Shown one piece after another: positions 32,205 through 44,044 of a stretch of 64,000 nt of DNA (positions are counted from its first letter, which is position 1; each line of letters starts with the position of its first letter). Under the pieces are notes generated by a model that saw only the letters and a program-made list of their open reading frames with translations, did no database searches and was not told the origin of the DNA. This DNA comes from Durusdinium trenchii. Taxonomy: Eukaryota > Sar > Dinophyceae > Suessiales > Symbiodiniaceae. A program made the position numbers and the translations under genes. Location: the NCBI GenBank assembly GCA_963970005.1, contig CAXAMN010023306.1:84008-148007 (forward strand), in the 5' to 3' direction.

Positions 32205-32580
32205 GACATTGCCCTGATCCTGGATGGCTGCGAGGGAAACACCTGCCGAGCCCTGCAGCAGCGGAAGATCCGTTCCCTGGCGCCCAACGTGGCACCATTG
32301 ACACAGAAAGCCTTGGAGGAGTGGTGTACCAGTTGGTGCGGCCGCATTGAGGACGGGAAGTGGTCCCTTCGTTGTTTCGTTTTCCTTTTTGCATGTTTTC
32401 TCGCCAGGACTTTCTGCGGTTGGATCTTTCAAGCCTTGGCGCGGTGCGGCTACTGTACTTGGATCACACAGGGAGCTTTGCATCCCGCGCCAGCCATATT
32501 GAGGCCGTGGGTTTTTGCTTTAGTGACACCTTTTCCGATTCCCATCTCCGACAAATGTCTCGGCATGTCACTGTACAAGA
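32205..32580 (+). other. Two candidate exons separated by a 47-base intron
   Basis: After ctag at 32204 the frame reads DIALILDGCEGNTCRALQQR, then EEWCTSWCGRIEDGK (to 32360). After tttctcgccag at 32407, in the same phase, it reads DFLRLDLSSLGAVRLLYLDH and TGSFASRA. The join gives IEDGK-DFLRLDL. The donor would be non-standard (TG, or an equivalent shifted position). The two pieces are coherent and coding-like, but the protein is not recognised. Confidence 0.35.
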
Positions 32581-33806
32581 GCTTAAAGGACTTTAGATCA
32601 TCGTTTGAACCGTTGAAGTTCCTTCGGATGGGTATGAAACCACCGGGCCAGACAAGCGGCCCAGTGCCATTTGCTTTCCATACCTTCCATGCGGAGAAGC
32701 CCATTGCTCAGCAGTGCCTTTCTTGAGGTAGCCTTGTGGCAGCTGTTCGACAGAGTCGGTACTCCATTTCCTTTGTTGCATTGAGTCTTGGAAGCAGCCG
32801 CCAGGCCGCATTCAAGTCGGGCATTTTGAAGCCAGGGTCTGTTTTGGCTTGCACCTTCTCTATGCGCTACTCACCTGTGGAGGACACGGCTGGCCCTTGG
32901 CCCTACTCACACTGACCACTTCGAATCGATTCGACGTAAAGTAGTGTCAGCAGAGGGGACAGAAGGGATGTGATGTGGCTAGTCATATGTTTGACTAGGC
33001 ACGACTGGGTTGCTGATGTTGCTGGGTTGTTGCACCTGTTTTGATGCGGTTCACCAGGACTTGGCAAGTCGCAGGTGGCTCCCGCGTCACTGGAGCCGTG
33101 CTGGTGCGCTGTTCGCCTTGGTCACAGCTGTCGATGGCTGCGCTCGAGCTGTTGGGTTGGAGGTCATGGGCATTGACCTTCCAGGAGGGGAGCCATCAAG
33201 CTGAATCAAGCCGTTCACTTGGAGCAGATGACAGCGAAGTTCCTGAAGCTCTTGAGGAGGAACAAATTGAAGCAGTTCCAGGTTCTGTCACTAAGCACAT
33301 AGCCATATTTTGCAGGATTCCCTTGCCCATGACATGTTGATTCTCTTAGGTTCTGAACTCTAAAGATGTCCAGAGCTGCAGGACTAAATGACTATGACCT
33401 GTTTGACTCGAAGCAAGTGCAGGTGACCCGACGCCACTGTGGCATTGAAGCCAGGAACGCCTCTGGCCGGTGTGTGATTTTTGAAGCAGTCAGCCATCGT
33501 GTCAAGATTCAGTGTACGCATGTAAACACTGACAAGTGTTGAGGCCAGCACCCATGAAATGTCAGCAACAGACTGGGCGGCTGCGGCTTTAGAAAGAGAT
33601 GACGTTTTGTCTTTGGCCGAAGCGATGTGCCTTTGGGTCAAGGCGCGGCCTCCCTGAGAACAGGCATTCAAATACATAGATGCTCCCCACTGGCAGGAGA
33701 ATAGAAGTGATGGACTGGATTGGCTACGTGCTGCAGTGGCTTGGAACTCAGATCGCTGTGGAAGATATGGAAGATGTGACCCTGATCGGGGTACGGGGCA
33801 TCCAGA
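32581..33806. other. Gene-poor stretch
   Basis: No recognisable gene. Frames at 33010-33340 overlap on the same strand without motifs. Confidence 0.4.
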
Positions 33807-34526
33807 GTAGCTTCTTGTTCCTAGTAGCGATGCCAGAAACCCCTAGTAGCGTCATTGCTCCCAGTAGTAAGGCCAGGAGCCCCTAGTAGCGTCGTTGCTC
33901 CTAGTAGTAAGGCCAGGAGCCCCTAGTAGCGTCCTTGCTCCTAGTNNNNNNNNNNAGCAGTAAGGCCAGGAGCCCCTAGTAGCGTCCTTGCTCCTAGTAG
34001 TATGGCCAGGAGCCCCTAGTAGCGTCCTTGCTCCTAGTAGTGAGGCCAGGAGCCCCTAGTAGCTACCATTAAGCCCAGGAGCCCCTAGTAGCGTCCTTGC
34101 TCCTATCTTAGCAAGGCCAGGAGCCCCTAGTAGCGTCCTTGCTCCTATAGTAGTAAGGCCTAGTAGCGTCCTTGCTCCTAGTAGTAAGGCCAGGAGCCCC
34201 TGTAGCATCCTTGCTCCTAGTAGTAAGGCCAGGAGCCCCTGGTAGCGTCCGCCCCTAGTAGCGTCCTTGCTCCTATAGTAGTAAGGCCTAGTAGCGTCCT
34301 TGCTCCTAGTAGTAAGGCCAGGAGCCCCTGTAGCGTCCTTGCTCCTAGTAGTAAGGCCAGGAGCCCCTGGTAGCGTCCGCCCCTAGTAGTGTCCTTCCTC
34401 CTAGAGTAGTAAGGCCAGGAGCCCCTAGTAGCGTCCTTGCTCCTAGTAGTGAGGCCAGGAGCCCCTAGTGGCGTCCTTGCTCGTAGTAGTATTGCCAGGA
34501 GCCCCTAGTAGCGTCGTTGCTCCTAC
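33807..34526. repeat. Array of a 40-bp repeat
   Basis: The consensus unit is agtagcgtccttgctcctag followed by tagtaaggccaggagcccct, 40 bases. About 18 units occur, with deletions of half units and interchange of shorter forms (for example two near-identical blocks at about 34160-34260 and 34290-34385). A run of 10 N at 33946-33955 marks an assembly gap, so the true array length is unknown. Confidence 0.9.
33946..33955. other. Assembly gap (10 N)
   Basis: Ten consecutive N inside the 40-bp repeat array. The number is probably a placeholder. Confidence 0.98.
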
Positions 34527-35094
34527 TGGGCCAGTCTGGTGATGTTTGGTGCGAGGGGCGTCCCAGGCTCCTGCGGCCTTTCGGGTGCGTGATGCTTGCG
34601 GAGGGCAAGTTTTGGGCTGTGCTTGGCGCGGTGGTGGCGGTGGTGCTTGCACTGCATGAGAGATACGATGAGAGACCATGCAAAACCATTTTAGTGAGGT
34701 GTTGCTTTTGGGCACTGGCCCAGCTCATGACTCATGACTCATAGATACTCATAGCCTCTGCTGTGTCCAACATGCAGCTCCAGATCGTGGCAGCCCGCAT
34801 TGCTTGCTTGGTGGCGCTGCAGAGGTGAAGGACCATGAGTCATGAGATGCCAAGCGTTTGCCATGACCTACCTCAAGAGAAATATTGTATTTTGTTTTGT
34901 CTTTATAAACGGTGATGCCATCAAACATATTCTGTTCGACCTATTCGAGTCGTCCGATTTCCTAAAGAGTTATCCCAAAGGCAGTGGTAGCGTCCTTGCT
35001 ACTAGTAGCGATGCACTTGTTACATCTTGTTACTAGTAGCTTCTTGTTACTAGTAGTAAGGCACTTGTTACTACTCCCAGTCAATATCCCCCAG
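34527..35094. other. Spacer with CTAGTAG-type repeats
   Basis: No gene is seen at 34527-34985. Repeats gtagcgtccttgctactagtagcgatgcacttg continue at 34988-35075, directly before a candidate exon. Confidence 0.5.
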
Positions 35095-35310
35095 GACAAG
35101 GACCTTGCAGCTTTGCGCCGTGCAGCCGCCCGGCTGCGCTGTGGCACGGCCTACCGGCCCTGCTTTGGCGACGGTTGGGAGGTGTCCAAAGCAGACGCTC
35201 CCGGAACTCGTGCTTTTCACCGTAGCACCATGGTCTATCCGGAGGAGATGATGTTCTTCATGGTGAAGGTGATGTCGCCAAAAAGGTTTCAGAGTCTCAA
35301 GAAGTGGTGA
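35095..35310 (+). other. Candidate terminal exon
   Basis: After the acceptor tatcccccag the frame reads DKDLAALRRAAARLRCGTAY, then FGDGWEVSKADAPGTRAFHR and MFFMVKVMSPKRF before a stop at 35308-35310 (72 codons). High GC and strong coding-like composition set it apart from its surroundings. No upstream exon can be joined and the family is unknown. Confidence 0.4.
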
Positions 35311-37967
35311 GGCTTCTGTAGTCAGGTGAAAGAGCAGGATGCTACTATAGTCAGATTGTGCATTGGCCCCAAGCAAGGATGTGCATGATGGATACATGTT
35401 GCTGCCATTTCGAGCTTTTGATGTAAGACTAGTGACTAGTGCTCACCTTTGGATGGAGAAGGCGTAGTTAGGGCCAGTTAGGGCTGTAGCTGCACGCTCA
35501 CAGGTGCACAAAACTCTGAACAATGCTTTAGGAACTATGTTGAGACAAAGGGGTTTGAAGGTTTGAAATGTACAATATCAGGATGCTTTCGTAGTCACAT
35601 AGTAGAGGTTCCTCAGAATGCTTAAAAACTCGGACCAGTGCCAACCACGCTTGTGGATGTTGAGGCTAGGCTTTTGTAAGTTTTTGCTTGATTTTGCGGC
35701 GTGTTTCAGCATGTTGCGCCTTTTGGAGGGCCAAGACATGAATTCGAGCTCGTGTGGCGCCAAGATGATGAGAGCAGCCACGTGCAGCAATGACTTCAAT
35801 TTTTTCGCACACGGAGGAAGACCAAGAAGTTGTGATTGTCCCAACTTCCCACAACCAGCGACGGTAAACAGGTCAATTGAACAACGGTTGCAATGTGTGC
35901 AATGATGTGCAAGGCATTTTCGCATCTGGCTTTAAGATCCCGGCTTCTTTGGAGGAAGTTGTGCCGGATCTTGCATGTTTATATACATGTCCTCACAGGA
36001 TGCCCTAGTAATATGTTCTGCCAGCTTGAATGTCCCCAACCATGCCCAAGCTTGCTGACATATCAAGACAAAATAAGCACTGTAAATACATATTTGTTGC
36101 ATGCAAATGCACGTGCCCGTGACAGTGTGGCTCTTCCTGGCTGGGCCTGTGTTCTTGTCCACAAGCTTGGCTCAATTAGACGGGCAGCTTCGCCGCCTCT
36201 TAGTTCTGGTGATGCGCTAGCTCCGCTGCCAAACAACAGGACGTTTGGGTCACCACGAGTTTAATAGCGATGGCCTCCAACCTAATAACGATGGCTCCTG
36301 GTTGGTGAGTGACGATTGGCTGGACTCAGTAACAATCAGGTTGAGAAACCATGTGGAGAACCAGACGAGGTTCTGGCCATTTTCAATGACATGCTGCGTG
36401 CTGGTTGAAGGATACTGTAAATTGTACTGTTACAAGTCCTGTCAACTTGGGTTTATTCCCGCATTTGAATCTCAGCGCTCGAGCACAAAGCTTGGTTGCC
36501 GTGGGGCAGTTAGGGTCAACAAAACTTGACTCATACCAATCCTACTGCAGGTCCTAAGTATGCTTAGTGTGCTTGACTTCTAGCTTTCCAGCAAAGGCTG
36601 TCATTTCCAAGTCGCTCCCTGTTCAGGAGCCAAAGGTTCCGCAGGATGGTGAAAGAGACCTTGTGCTGGCTTTTCGGCTACAGGCGCTGTGAAGCTTGGA
36701 ATCAGGGAGGGAAGTGATACAATTGGCTTGAAGTGCAGTGCTGTTCGATTTGGCAGTTCGCTGCTCGTGCCTGTGAGCTGGGTCAACTGCTATCAACTGC
36801 TTGTGACCAGATTTCCGGTGTATGCTCCGCACCACTGAAGGTTTTGTGACGTCTCATTGTGGATCATTTTCGCGAACACACTAGTCATGATTTCGGTCTG
36901 AGATTTCAGCGATTCCAGGTTGAGATGAGCTGACCAAGTTTGTGTTTCTTCATTCTTCTTGGGTTGTGTGAAAGCGTAGCACAAAATGCAATTAACACAA
37001 GCAACATCAAAGCTTAACGCGTATATACATGCATTTTCATAGCAGTGCATTTTCCGGGAACTGACTTCAGAGCCCCGCCTTGGAACTCAGGAGAGCTGTT
37101 TTGAGCTCAGCAATGCTGGTTGGTTTGACAACGATGGTTGCTGGTATTGACGCCCAGCAGCAAGCTAGAGTCAGCTACAGTGTGCAAACTTTGGTATCCG
37201 CACAGTATCAATGCTGCCAATAGTTTCAATGCAAGGCAGCTGCCAGGTTACTCATTCTGGGGCGCTGCGGTTGCACACGTCATGATTTCTTGCAGTGCTT
37301 AGCTTTGATCCCCAGCATGTTGGAGAGGAGATTTGTGAACGCACCCGACATCTTAGATCCACTTGCTATGTCCTAACAAGATGCCTAGCTAAACGAATGC
37401 CACTCCACGTAGTGTACAAACAAATGCATCAAAATGCTATGTGTGTGATAGTTTGATGGCTTGCACCCAATTGAGAAGAGACATAATGAGGCATTCGGTC
37501 GTTCAGTCATTGATGAGACATTCGGTCATGAGACTCGGGAGAGCGGGGAACGACACACAGAAATCCAACTGAGGTGAAGAGTGCCAAATGAATTGTGTGC
37601 TGGATTTGTTTGCAGATGAACCTGTGCCTGCCAGTGCCTTAATTTGGAGCTGTTCAATTGAAATGATCAGCTCTCAGCCTGAATGTGTGGGTTGTGGTGC
37701 CTTTGGTACAGGGAGGACCGTTAAGTTTTTGAAGAACAGCTAAGGCTGAGTCGTGGCTTCAATTCAGCCTTCGCAAGGTGCCACGCTAAGCCTTCGTGTT
37801 GGCATTTTGCGTTTGAAACACCAAATTCGACACGCCTTGCCGTCCTCGTGGCAAGCATTCCAATCGGCACCCAATTCCAAGTTTTGCCATGTAATCTTGT
37901 TTGTCTATTTTTCAGCATGTTTTGTAGCTCAGGGTGGCGCAACTGAAGAGGTTTCCAAACATTAGGG
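35311..37967. other. Gene-poor stretch
   Basis: No supported gene. Two units of the 21-bp family (antisense orientation, gcgatggcctccaacctaat) lie at about 36262-36300. Open frames are short and overlap on both strands. Confidence 0.45.
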
Positions 37968-38168
37968 TTGCCGACGTTGAGGTTCGACAGCTACCAGGCT
38001 CCGCTGCATCTCAACTCATTACCTGTGGATGTGGTGAGCTCAGTGGGAATGGATGCCACCGTCAGTTTTGTGCGACACCTACCCCGAGATTGCACTTGTG
38101 CCATTCCCTTTCAACAACACTATCGGCAGGAGGAACAGCAAAACTGGGTATATATAGTACATAGATAA
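37968..38168 (+). other. Candidate exon
   Basis: The frame reads LRFDSYQAPLHLNSLPVDVV, then MDATVSFVRHLPRDC and stays open to 38168. Composition is coding-like and an acceptor-like cattag lies just upstream. Unknown protein. Confidence 0.25.
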
Positions 38169-38843
38169 TAGTTTATAGACTATAGACTTGTTCAAAGGCT
38201 GTCACTAATGGGGGTTGTTGGGGCACTTGTGTAGTTGCTCAATGACTTTGCCCCAGGTGAACTGGTCAAGGCAGGAGGACACGCTGCTGGGATTGTGCAC
38301 AGAGAGTGGGAGAGAGAGAGAGAGAGCGACTTGTCACTGCATCGAATGGAGCAAGACTGAGATTATGAGATGGCAAGGAAGCAAGATGAAGCAAGGGCAT
38401 TGGACGGGAAGTAACGATAGCGAGACACAGAGGAAACACCCAGAACAGCAACAGGCGAAAACAACGATAAGAAACGTGATGAGGGCTCGGTCATCCACAA
38501 ATCCAGAGTCAAAGGGTCCTTGGAAAGGTCCTCGGAAAAGACCTCGAGAGATCTCTCCCAAGGTTGGCTTGCTCGGTGGCCAGCTTCTGTTGGTCACTTC
38601 TGGTGCAGCGCTACGGCTGGCTTGTGGAAAAGGCTCTCCACCACCAGGCGGGAGTGCCAGGCACCAGTTTTGTGTGATTTGGGTTTGGCTTGGCTCGTAA
38701 CTTTTGAGTATGAATGCCGATCTAAAATCCAGATATACATTTTCTTTTTTGGGTTATGGTTGCTGAGCAAACCCAGATTTCTTGTTCTCAAAGAGCTGGC
38801 AATTTGGCTGCGAGCATGTCAATGTGGGTCTTGTTGGCCACAG

Positions 38844-39036
38844 GAAAAGCCACCGAGGAGGACCGGGACAAACTTATGAACCAGAGAATTTGTCCGCCGG
38901 CCTGTTGGTGCCGTGGCCAACACCTGAGCGGTGCATTGACGGGGAACTTGCAGCAGAAGTTGGTGGGAACAACCGATCCGTTGAGCTCACACACCACTTT
39001 AGCATGCGCTCGTGCTTCATTGGCTTAGTTGACTGA
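38844..39036 (+). other. Candidate terminal exon
   Basis: After the acceptor gttggccacag the frame reads TYEPENLSAGLLVPWPTPER, then IDGELAAEVGGNNRSVEL before a stop at 39034-39036. It looks coding. Neither partner exons nor a family could be found. Confidence 0.35.
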
Positions 39037-39224
39037 AAAAAGCAAAGGTGTATTGAACCCCCTTCCAGCAGTTATGCCGGGCGCGCTGCTTGCAATTTGC
39101 CAAAGGATCGCCAAAAGGCCTTGGCAGACTTTGAAGAGCCTTGGGTCGTCGTGGTTGTAGGCAGGACCAGGGATTGCGCCCAGGTTTCGATGCAGATGAA
39201 GCGTGAGCTATCCACTCAAGCAAT

Positions 39225-39275
39225 CTAGGAACCACATCATCAGTGCGAGCGTGAGGTATCCTGCGTCCTAGCTAG
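39225..39275 (+). repeat. Short dispersed motif, copy 3
   Basis: ctaggaaccacatcatcagtgcgagcg followed by tgaggtatcctgcgtcc. Like copy 1 it lacks the hairpin seen in copy 2. Confidence 0.6.
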
Positions 39276-39584
39276 GAGCTTCCTAGTAGCTTACCTCCTT
39301 CCTCAATTGTATTAGTGGGTGCCTACATGTGCGTAATCAAGTAAGGAGGCAGGGCCAAGCGGGCTTGAGTGCTTGATTTGGACGAGCAGACGGGCCACAC
39401 GGGTTCTTGGCAGATCTGTCCCCCAAGAAGTTGAAGCAACGTCCTGATTTGGGCCGGTCACGCGGTCACACGCAGGGGGCAGCTTCATGCCTGGCGATCC
39501 CGTCGAGGTCTGCACCAAAGGGGCGAAAGGCCGGGACCGTGGGGGCCGTGGAGGCCGTGGGGGGAAAAGGTCGAAGAGACCCTT

Positions 39585-39665
39585 TGCTACTAACTAGTAG
39601 TTTCTTGTTACTAGTAGCGATGGCCTTCAACCTAATTGCGATGGCCTCCACCTAGTAGCTTCTAG
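39585..39665 (-). repeat. 21-bp repeat family with CTAGTAG flanks
   Basis: ctagtagcgatggccttcaacctaattgcgatggcctccacctagtagc. This is the reverse orientation of the family seen at 9790 and 61543. Confidence 0.75.
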
Positions 39666-42109
39666 CTACTCTGTCTAAGTCTAGGAAGTGTGCCTAATGT
39701 AGAGACTTGATATTTCAACCCCCTGCGAAGAGGTTATACACTCCAAATGGGGGGGTTCATGAATCAAGCGTCTACATTATGTGGATGTTCTCGTTTTCAC
39801 TCCGCTGGGTGGTGTCAAGAAATGAACCCACCATTCCGTTCGTTGTCGAGCCTGGTGAGCCTAGTGTTGTTTGGTTGCAGATGATGCGCCGTTTCAATAT
39901 TTTTCGATAGAACCTCAAGGAGTCTAGTGTTCTCAACTCACACTGTAATCCTCCTTAGACACCTTTCCCCTACATGCTTTGTGCTTGGCTATGACCCTGA
40001 AAAACTCACTATGTAGCCCCCGTCGTCCGACAACCCCCCAAGTCCTGGTTTTGGTGCGATCTTGGACCGTGCGCTCTCTGTCTGCCTCAGGATGGCGTGG
40101 CATCGTGAAGGCCAAGACCTCCGAAGGCCATGAGTTTCGACCAAACTCGGAACTCCCCGACAAGGCGATAAAGCACACCTATAACTGCCATGAAACATAT
40201 TACTGTATGTATTAATGACTGAGTGCTGATTGGGTTTGGGGGAGAGCTGTTGCTGTGTAGACTTTGAGCGCTGAGGGTTCTACACCGTGGAAGATGAGTC
40301 CCACAAGACCCACAAGGTCTCCAGTGAAAATTTGAAAGTCGACAGCTTGACAGCGCCGGCGTTGTGACGCAAAAGGAACATCCAAAATCATCCAAACTCT
40401 TACATCTTTAGATCCACAGAAGCTCCAAAGAGAAAGGACATGTCAACCAGCAACGAAGGGTGACCCTGTGCCTGTCCGGCAAGCGCTTTGTCTCTTCGGA
40501 TGTGGCGTGGTGTCCTTCAGAACCTGGTGCTGTGGAGAAACGATGGACCTCGAGGACGATTGGGAACAGTGAGAAGATGGAGTCCAAACGGAAGCTGTGC
40601 CCAAATGCCCTCGCATTTCGTTTTCTACTTAGAAGCAACGAGGCCGTGCCCCAGCTTTGCAATGCTGGTCGCTGTTTCGTTGTACTTTGATCTTTGTGAT
40701 TTGTGAGTCATCATGAGCCCTGTCGTCCGCAGCCAAACTATTTGCAGTTAGTTCGGCGCGGGCTCTCAGGCCAGTTAATGTCCCCTTGGCAGCCCTCACC
40801 TTTGCAATGCGTTTGAGGTCATGAGGACTCTTAAGGCTATTTTGGCGATAGTTTTTCTCTATGTGATGAAACCATTCAATTGTGACAGCTGTTGAGCCTG
40901 GATTCCCACAGCTCAGCGGCAAAGGGCGCGCCAACTGTACAAAAGCTTTAACGGTGGAGCCTTTGCTTCGCCAACTGACGGAGCGTGACGGTCAATCGAT
41001 CTGTCCGCCCGCAACTCAGTCGAGTGACGCTTTTTCGAGCAGCAGTCGTTCAGTTCAGGCATCAGCTTCGTCAAAGAGACTTGTCACGCTTCGAACTGTC
41101 CAAAGATGAGACCGACAACGGGCTCATAACTGAGCAGTGCTCATGCGAACGCTTCAGCGACTCTGAGGAAGCGGAGATAGAAGACTGTATGGGTGGCAGT
41201 CTGGTGGAGCTAAGATGTAGCACTCTGTTGCATGTGGTGCCCGAATCCGCCGTCAGACTGTCCACAGCCCACTCGAGTCGCGGTTTTGGCGGAGCGAGCC
41301 GATCCAAAGGTGACGGAGCGAAGACCGTTGGAAAAAACATGCCGACTTGGCCTATGCGGCCATAGACCGCCACAGCTTTTCCTTAATGTTCCATCGGGGG
41401 TGCCTTAGCATTTGGGAATGTTCTATTTGGGTAGCTGGGTGTTTCCTTGGCATGAGAAACAACTGGTACAGTACAGTAGCATGTGTGGTGCTTGCTGCCT
41501 TATTTTTGCGTGCGGTAATTTCTCCCGGACATCTACATCAAGCAAGATGACCATGATGCAAGGTTTGAGCATGTTTTCACATGTGATTTTCTGAGCACAC
41601 CCTCGTCGTGGGATTCCGAGGTCAGCCAAGCAGCTTGAGGCATGAAACCCGCTAGGGTGCGGCGCAAGAAGCGTCGGAAAGGACACTGCTGTGGTGGTAT
41701 GCGTTGCGTCCTTTGTGTCCAAGCGTGCCTCCTTGCGTTGGTGCGCTTAGTTGCAGAAGGTAGGCTAGAATCGGCTAGAAAGGTCCATAGAGTCTTGGAG
41801 CAACATGAGTGCAGCGATTTTCGACTCCTTCAGGAGAGGAGGACACCGAGCAGTTACCTGCGAAAGGACCAGGCCATGCTCCACGTGCTCAGAATCAGAG
41901 TCCATGAAGAGAACACTCACTCCTTGCCAGGGTTTCATTGGTACATCTTCAGCTGGGTTCTCAGTGTCAGTGGATTGTTGTGCAGGATGACTTGTCAAGG
42001 GCGCTTCCTTGCGCAAACGATGCGGAGATGTATGGGGTGTTGTGCCCGCAGGTAGTGCGGTGAGTACAATGTACATTGTATTAAGGAGCTTCTTTTTGAT
42101 TTAGTTTAG
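39666..42109. other. Gene-poor stretch
   Basis: Open frames on both strands at 40440-40690, 40880-41365 and 41640-42076 show no recognisable domain. Confidence 0.4.
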
Positions 42110-42560
42110 GGATTGGTTTTGATTCGCTCCTCCGTGGTTTTCCTGCTTCTTGCTGCTTTTCTTGCCTTTCATTGCTTTGCATTGCTTCTCTTTCACTTCT
42201 CATGCATTTCTTGCTTTTCCTTCTTCTTTTGGTGCTTGTCTTGCTTTTCCTTTCTTTTCATTGCTTCTCTGTGATATCTCCCGCTCTTCTGGCTTTTCCT
42301 GCTTTGTTGTACTATCTTCCTTTTGCTAGCTTTTCTACTTCTTTTCTTTACTTTCCTGCCTCTTGTCTTCTTGCGGCGCATTATTTCATTTTTTAAAGTT
42401 GCTTTTGCTTTCCATGCCCTTTGTTGCCGTTGCTCTTTAATTTTGCTTTTCAGACCTTGAGTTTGTGTTGCTTTTCTGGCTTTCTATACTTTTCCTACTT
42501 TTGTTGTTTGTTTGCTCTACTGACTCTACTGGTTGTTTTGTTGTTGTTTTTTAAAGCGTT
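42110..42560 (+). repeat. Pyrimidine-rich asymmetric tract
   Basis: For about 430 bases the + strand is dominated by T and C with recurrent ttgcttttc, ttcttgc and tgcttttcttgcc strings. The reverse strand is correspondingly purine-rich and gives a long Lys/Arg/Glu-rich frame that is a by-product. Confidence 0.8.
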
Positions 42561-42714
42561 CGTTGCGTCTGTGGGTTTGGTACGTGCTTTGATTACTTGG
42601 TGTATTGGATCGAGAAGGCAGTAAAGAATGAAATAACTTTGTTCATATGATGCACTTTGGCTATTGCCCAATGCTCCGAAGGGGCATCACCGTCACCGCT
42701 TGGCAACCAACATG

Positions 42715-42727
42715 ATTTTGGCTCAAG
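42715..42727 (+). other. Relict spliced-leader fragment
   Basis: ATTTTGGCTCAAG is an exact 13-base match to the 3' end of the dinoflagellate spliced leader, and two C residues precede it at the expected distance. Relict leaders mark cDNA that was copied back into the genome. No intact gene follows, so any retrogene here has decayed. Confidence 0.55.
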
Positions 42728-43890
42728 TCCCGACTGAGTAGGTAGGATATCTAAAATTACAGTATTTAGATGCCAAACAGCTCCAAGGCAGGTAGCAACT
42801 TTTGAAAACAGTCCCTGATCCCGAACCGTTGAGTTCGTTCGCCATGGTGTGCCTCAATATCCCTGGCATTCTGTCTTCCAAAAGGTCCCAAGTGGTGCGG
42901 TGCCCTCCCGACGAGCAGGCGCAGAAAATGCGAGACCTTTGCATGAGTCACTGAAAGCCTTCCAAAGCCTTCTTGAGGAAGCTGGATGCGGTACTATCCT
43001 TGAATGCAACAAAAAATTCTGTCAAACACAGTTGTTCAGCTCACTTGCTACCACTAGTATCTAGAATCTAGAAGAGTCCACCATTGGCAACTCTACAATC
43101 ATCTATATACATAGAACCATCGTATCAGGAGGTATGTTCAGCACGAGCAAGGCCCTCACAGACCTCTTGTTCAGCTATGGAGTTGACACCTCGCAGCTCG
43201 GCTGCTCTCGGTGGTCTCCTTGCGCCCCAAGAATCGGAGGTGATCCGGCGGTGATCCCCAGGCTTTGGAAGCCCCCTAGCAATACCACGAGAATCATCAA
43301 TCAAGGACAAAGGCGACAACGGGATCATTTTATGGGTGGATGGTCATACAAGTGCGAACTTCCGAGGTCCTGGGGCGACGGCAAAGCCAAGCCCGCTGCC
43401 TCACTTCTGCGAGAGCTGAAGGAAGGCAGCTGCAGCCTGCGCGTTGAGAAGAAGAAGCGGGGTCCTCAGCGGCGACCACTGAAGTTTTCAAACCATGGTG
43501 GTCCATGCGGTCCAGATGCCAGGCACTTGGCCTAATAAAGCCCCTAAGCTCGGAGGAGAGTTGAAGATCACGGTGCACCAACCCCTCAGATGGCACGGGC
43601 CACAGTAGCCAATGAGAATCCCCAACACAAGAGAGAGAGAGAGAGGTTCTAAGAAAAGCGTTGGTTTGATTGTTTCATTTGCATGCCTCCCATCGGTCAT
43701 AAACTTTGTTTCGTGGAAGACTGAACATGCATGCAATCTGCTTGGGGCTTGCAATTGCAAGCGCCAGCTGATTTTGCCTCGAGGCTATCCAGGCAGCTCG
43801 GCTTTCCCTCTTCGTTGCCCTCTGATTTTCCATGCCCATGTGAAATGCAGAACTCATGTCATTTGATTCTTCAACTTCTGTATGCCGCAG
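42728..43890. other. Stretch after the relict leader, no clear gene
   Basis: A + strand frame at 43134-43535 ends in a basic stretch (LRELKEGSCSLRVEKKKRGP), but a competing frame (ELTPRSSAALGGLLAPQESE) over the same bases is equally plausible. No call is made. A (GA)n run lies near 43630-43645. Confidence 0.35.
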
Positions 43891-44044
43891 ACCGCAGCCG
43901 CGAATCTTGAGGTGGGTAGAGCCGATATTTGTTCAGATCACCTACAACGGCAAAGTGCTGGTCGAGCGAACCAAGATTTTTCCCAACGGCTCGGAGCGTC
44001 AGCATGCAACGGTCCTAGCAGAGAAGAAGGCCCGCAAACTTTGA
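43891..44044 (+). other. Candidate terminal exon
   Basis: After tatgccgcag the frame reads PRILRWVEPIFVQITYNGKV, then LVERTKIFPNGSERQHATVL and a stop at 44042-44044. It is clearly coding-like. A second + strand frame at about 44290-44480 contains AALRGMREELHVDV, which resembles a degenerate Nudix box, but a link between the two is speculative. Confidence 0.35.

Noticed and set aside
33807..34526. CRISPR array
   Set aside because: The units are contiguous without unique spacers, the setting is eukaryotic and no cas genes exist.
41765..42076. Minus-strand gene with a coherent frame
   Set aside because: The peptide reads smoothly but lacks splice context, a start or a known motif, and it opposes the direction of all supported genes. 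Not enough to call.
42193..42381. Lys/Arg-rich minus-strand ORF
   Set aside because: A by-product of the pyrimidine-rich tract on the + strand.
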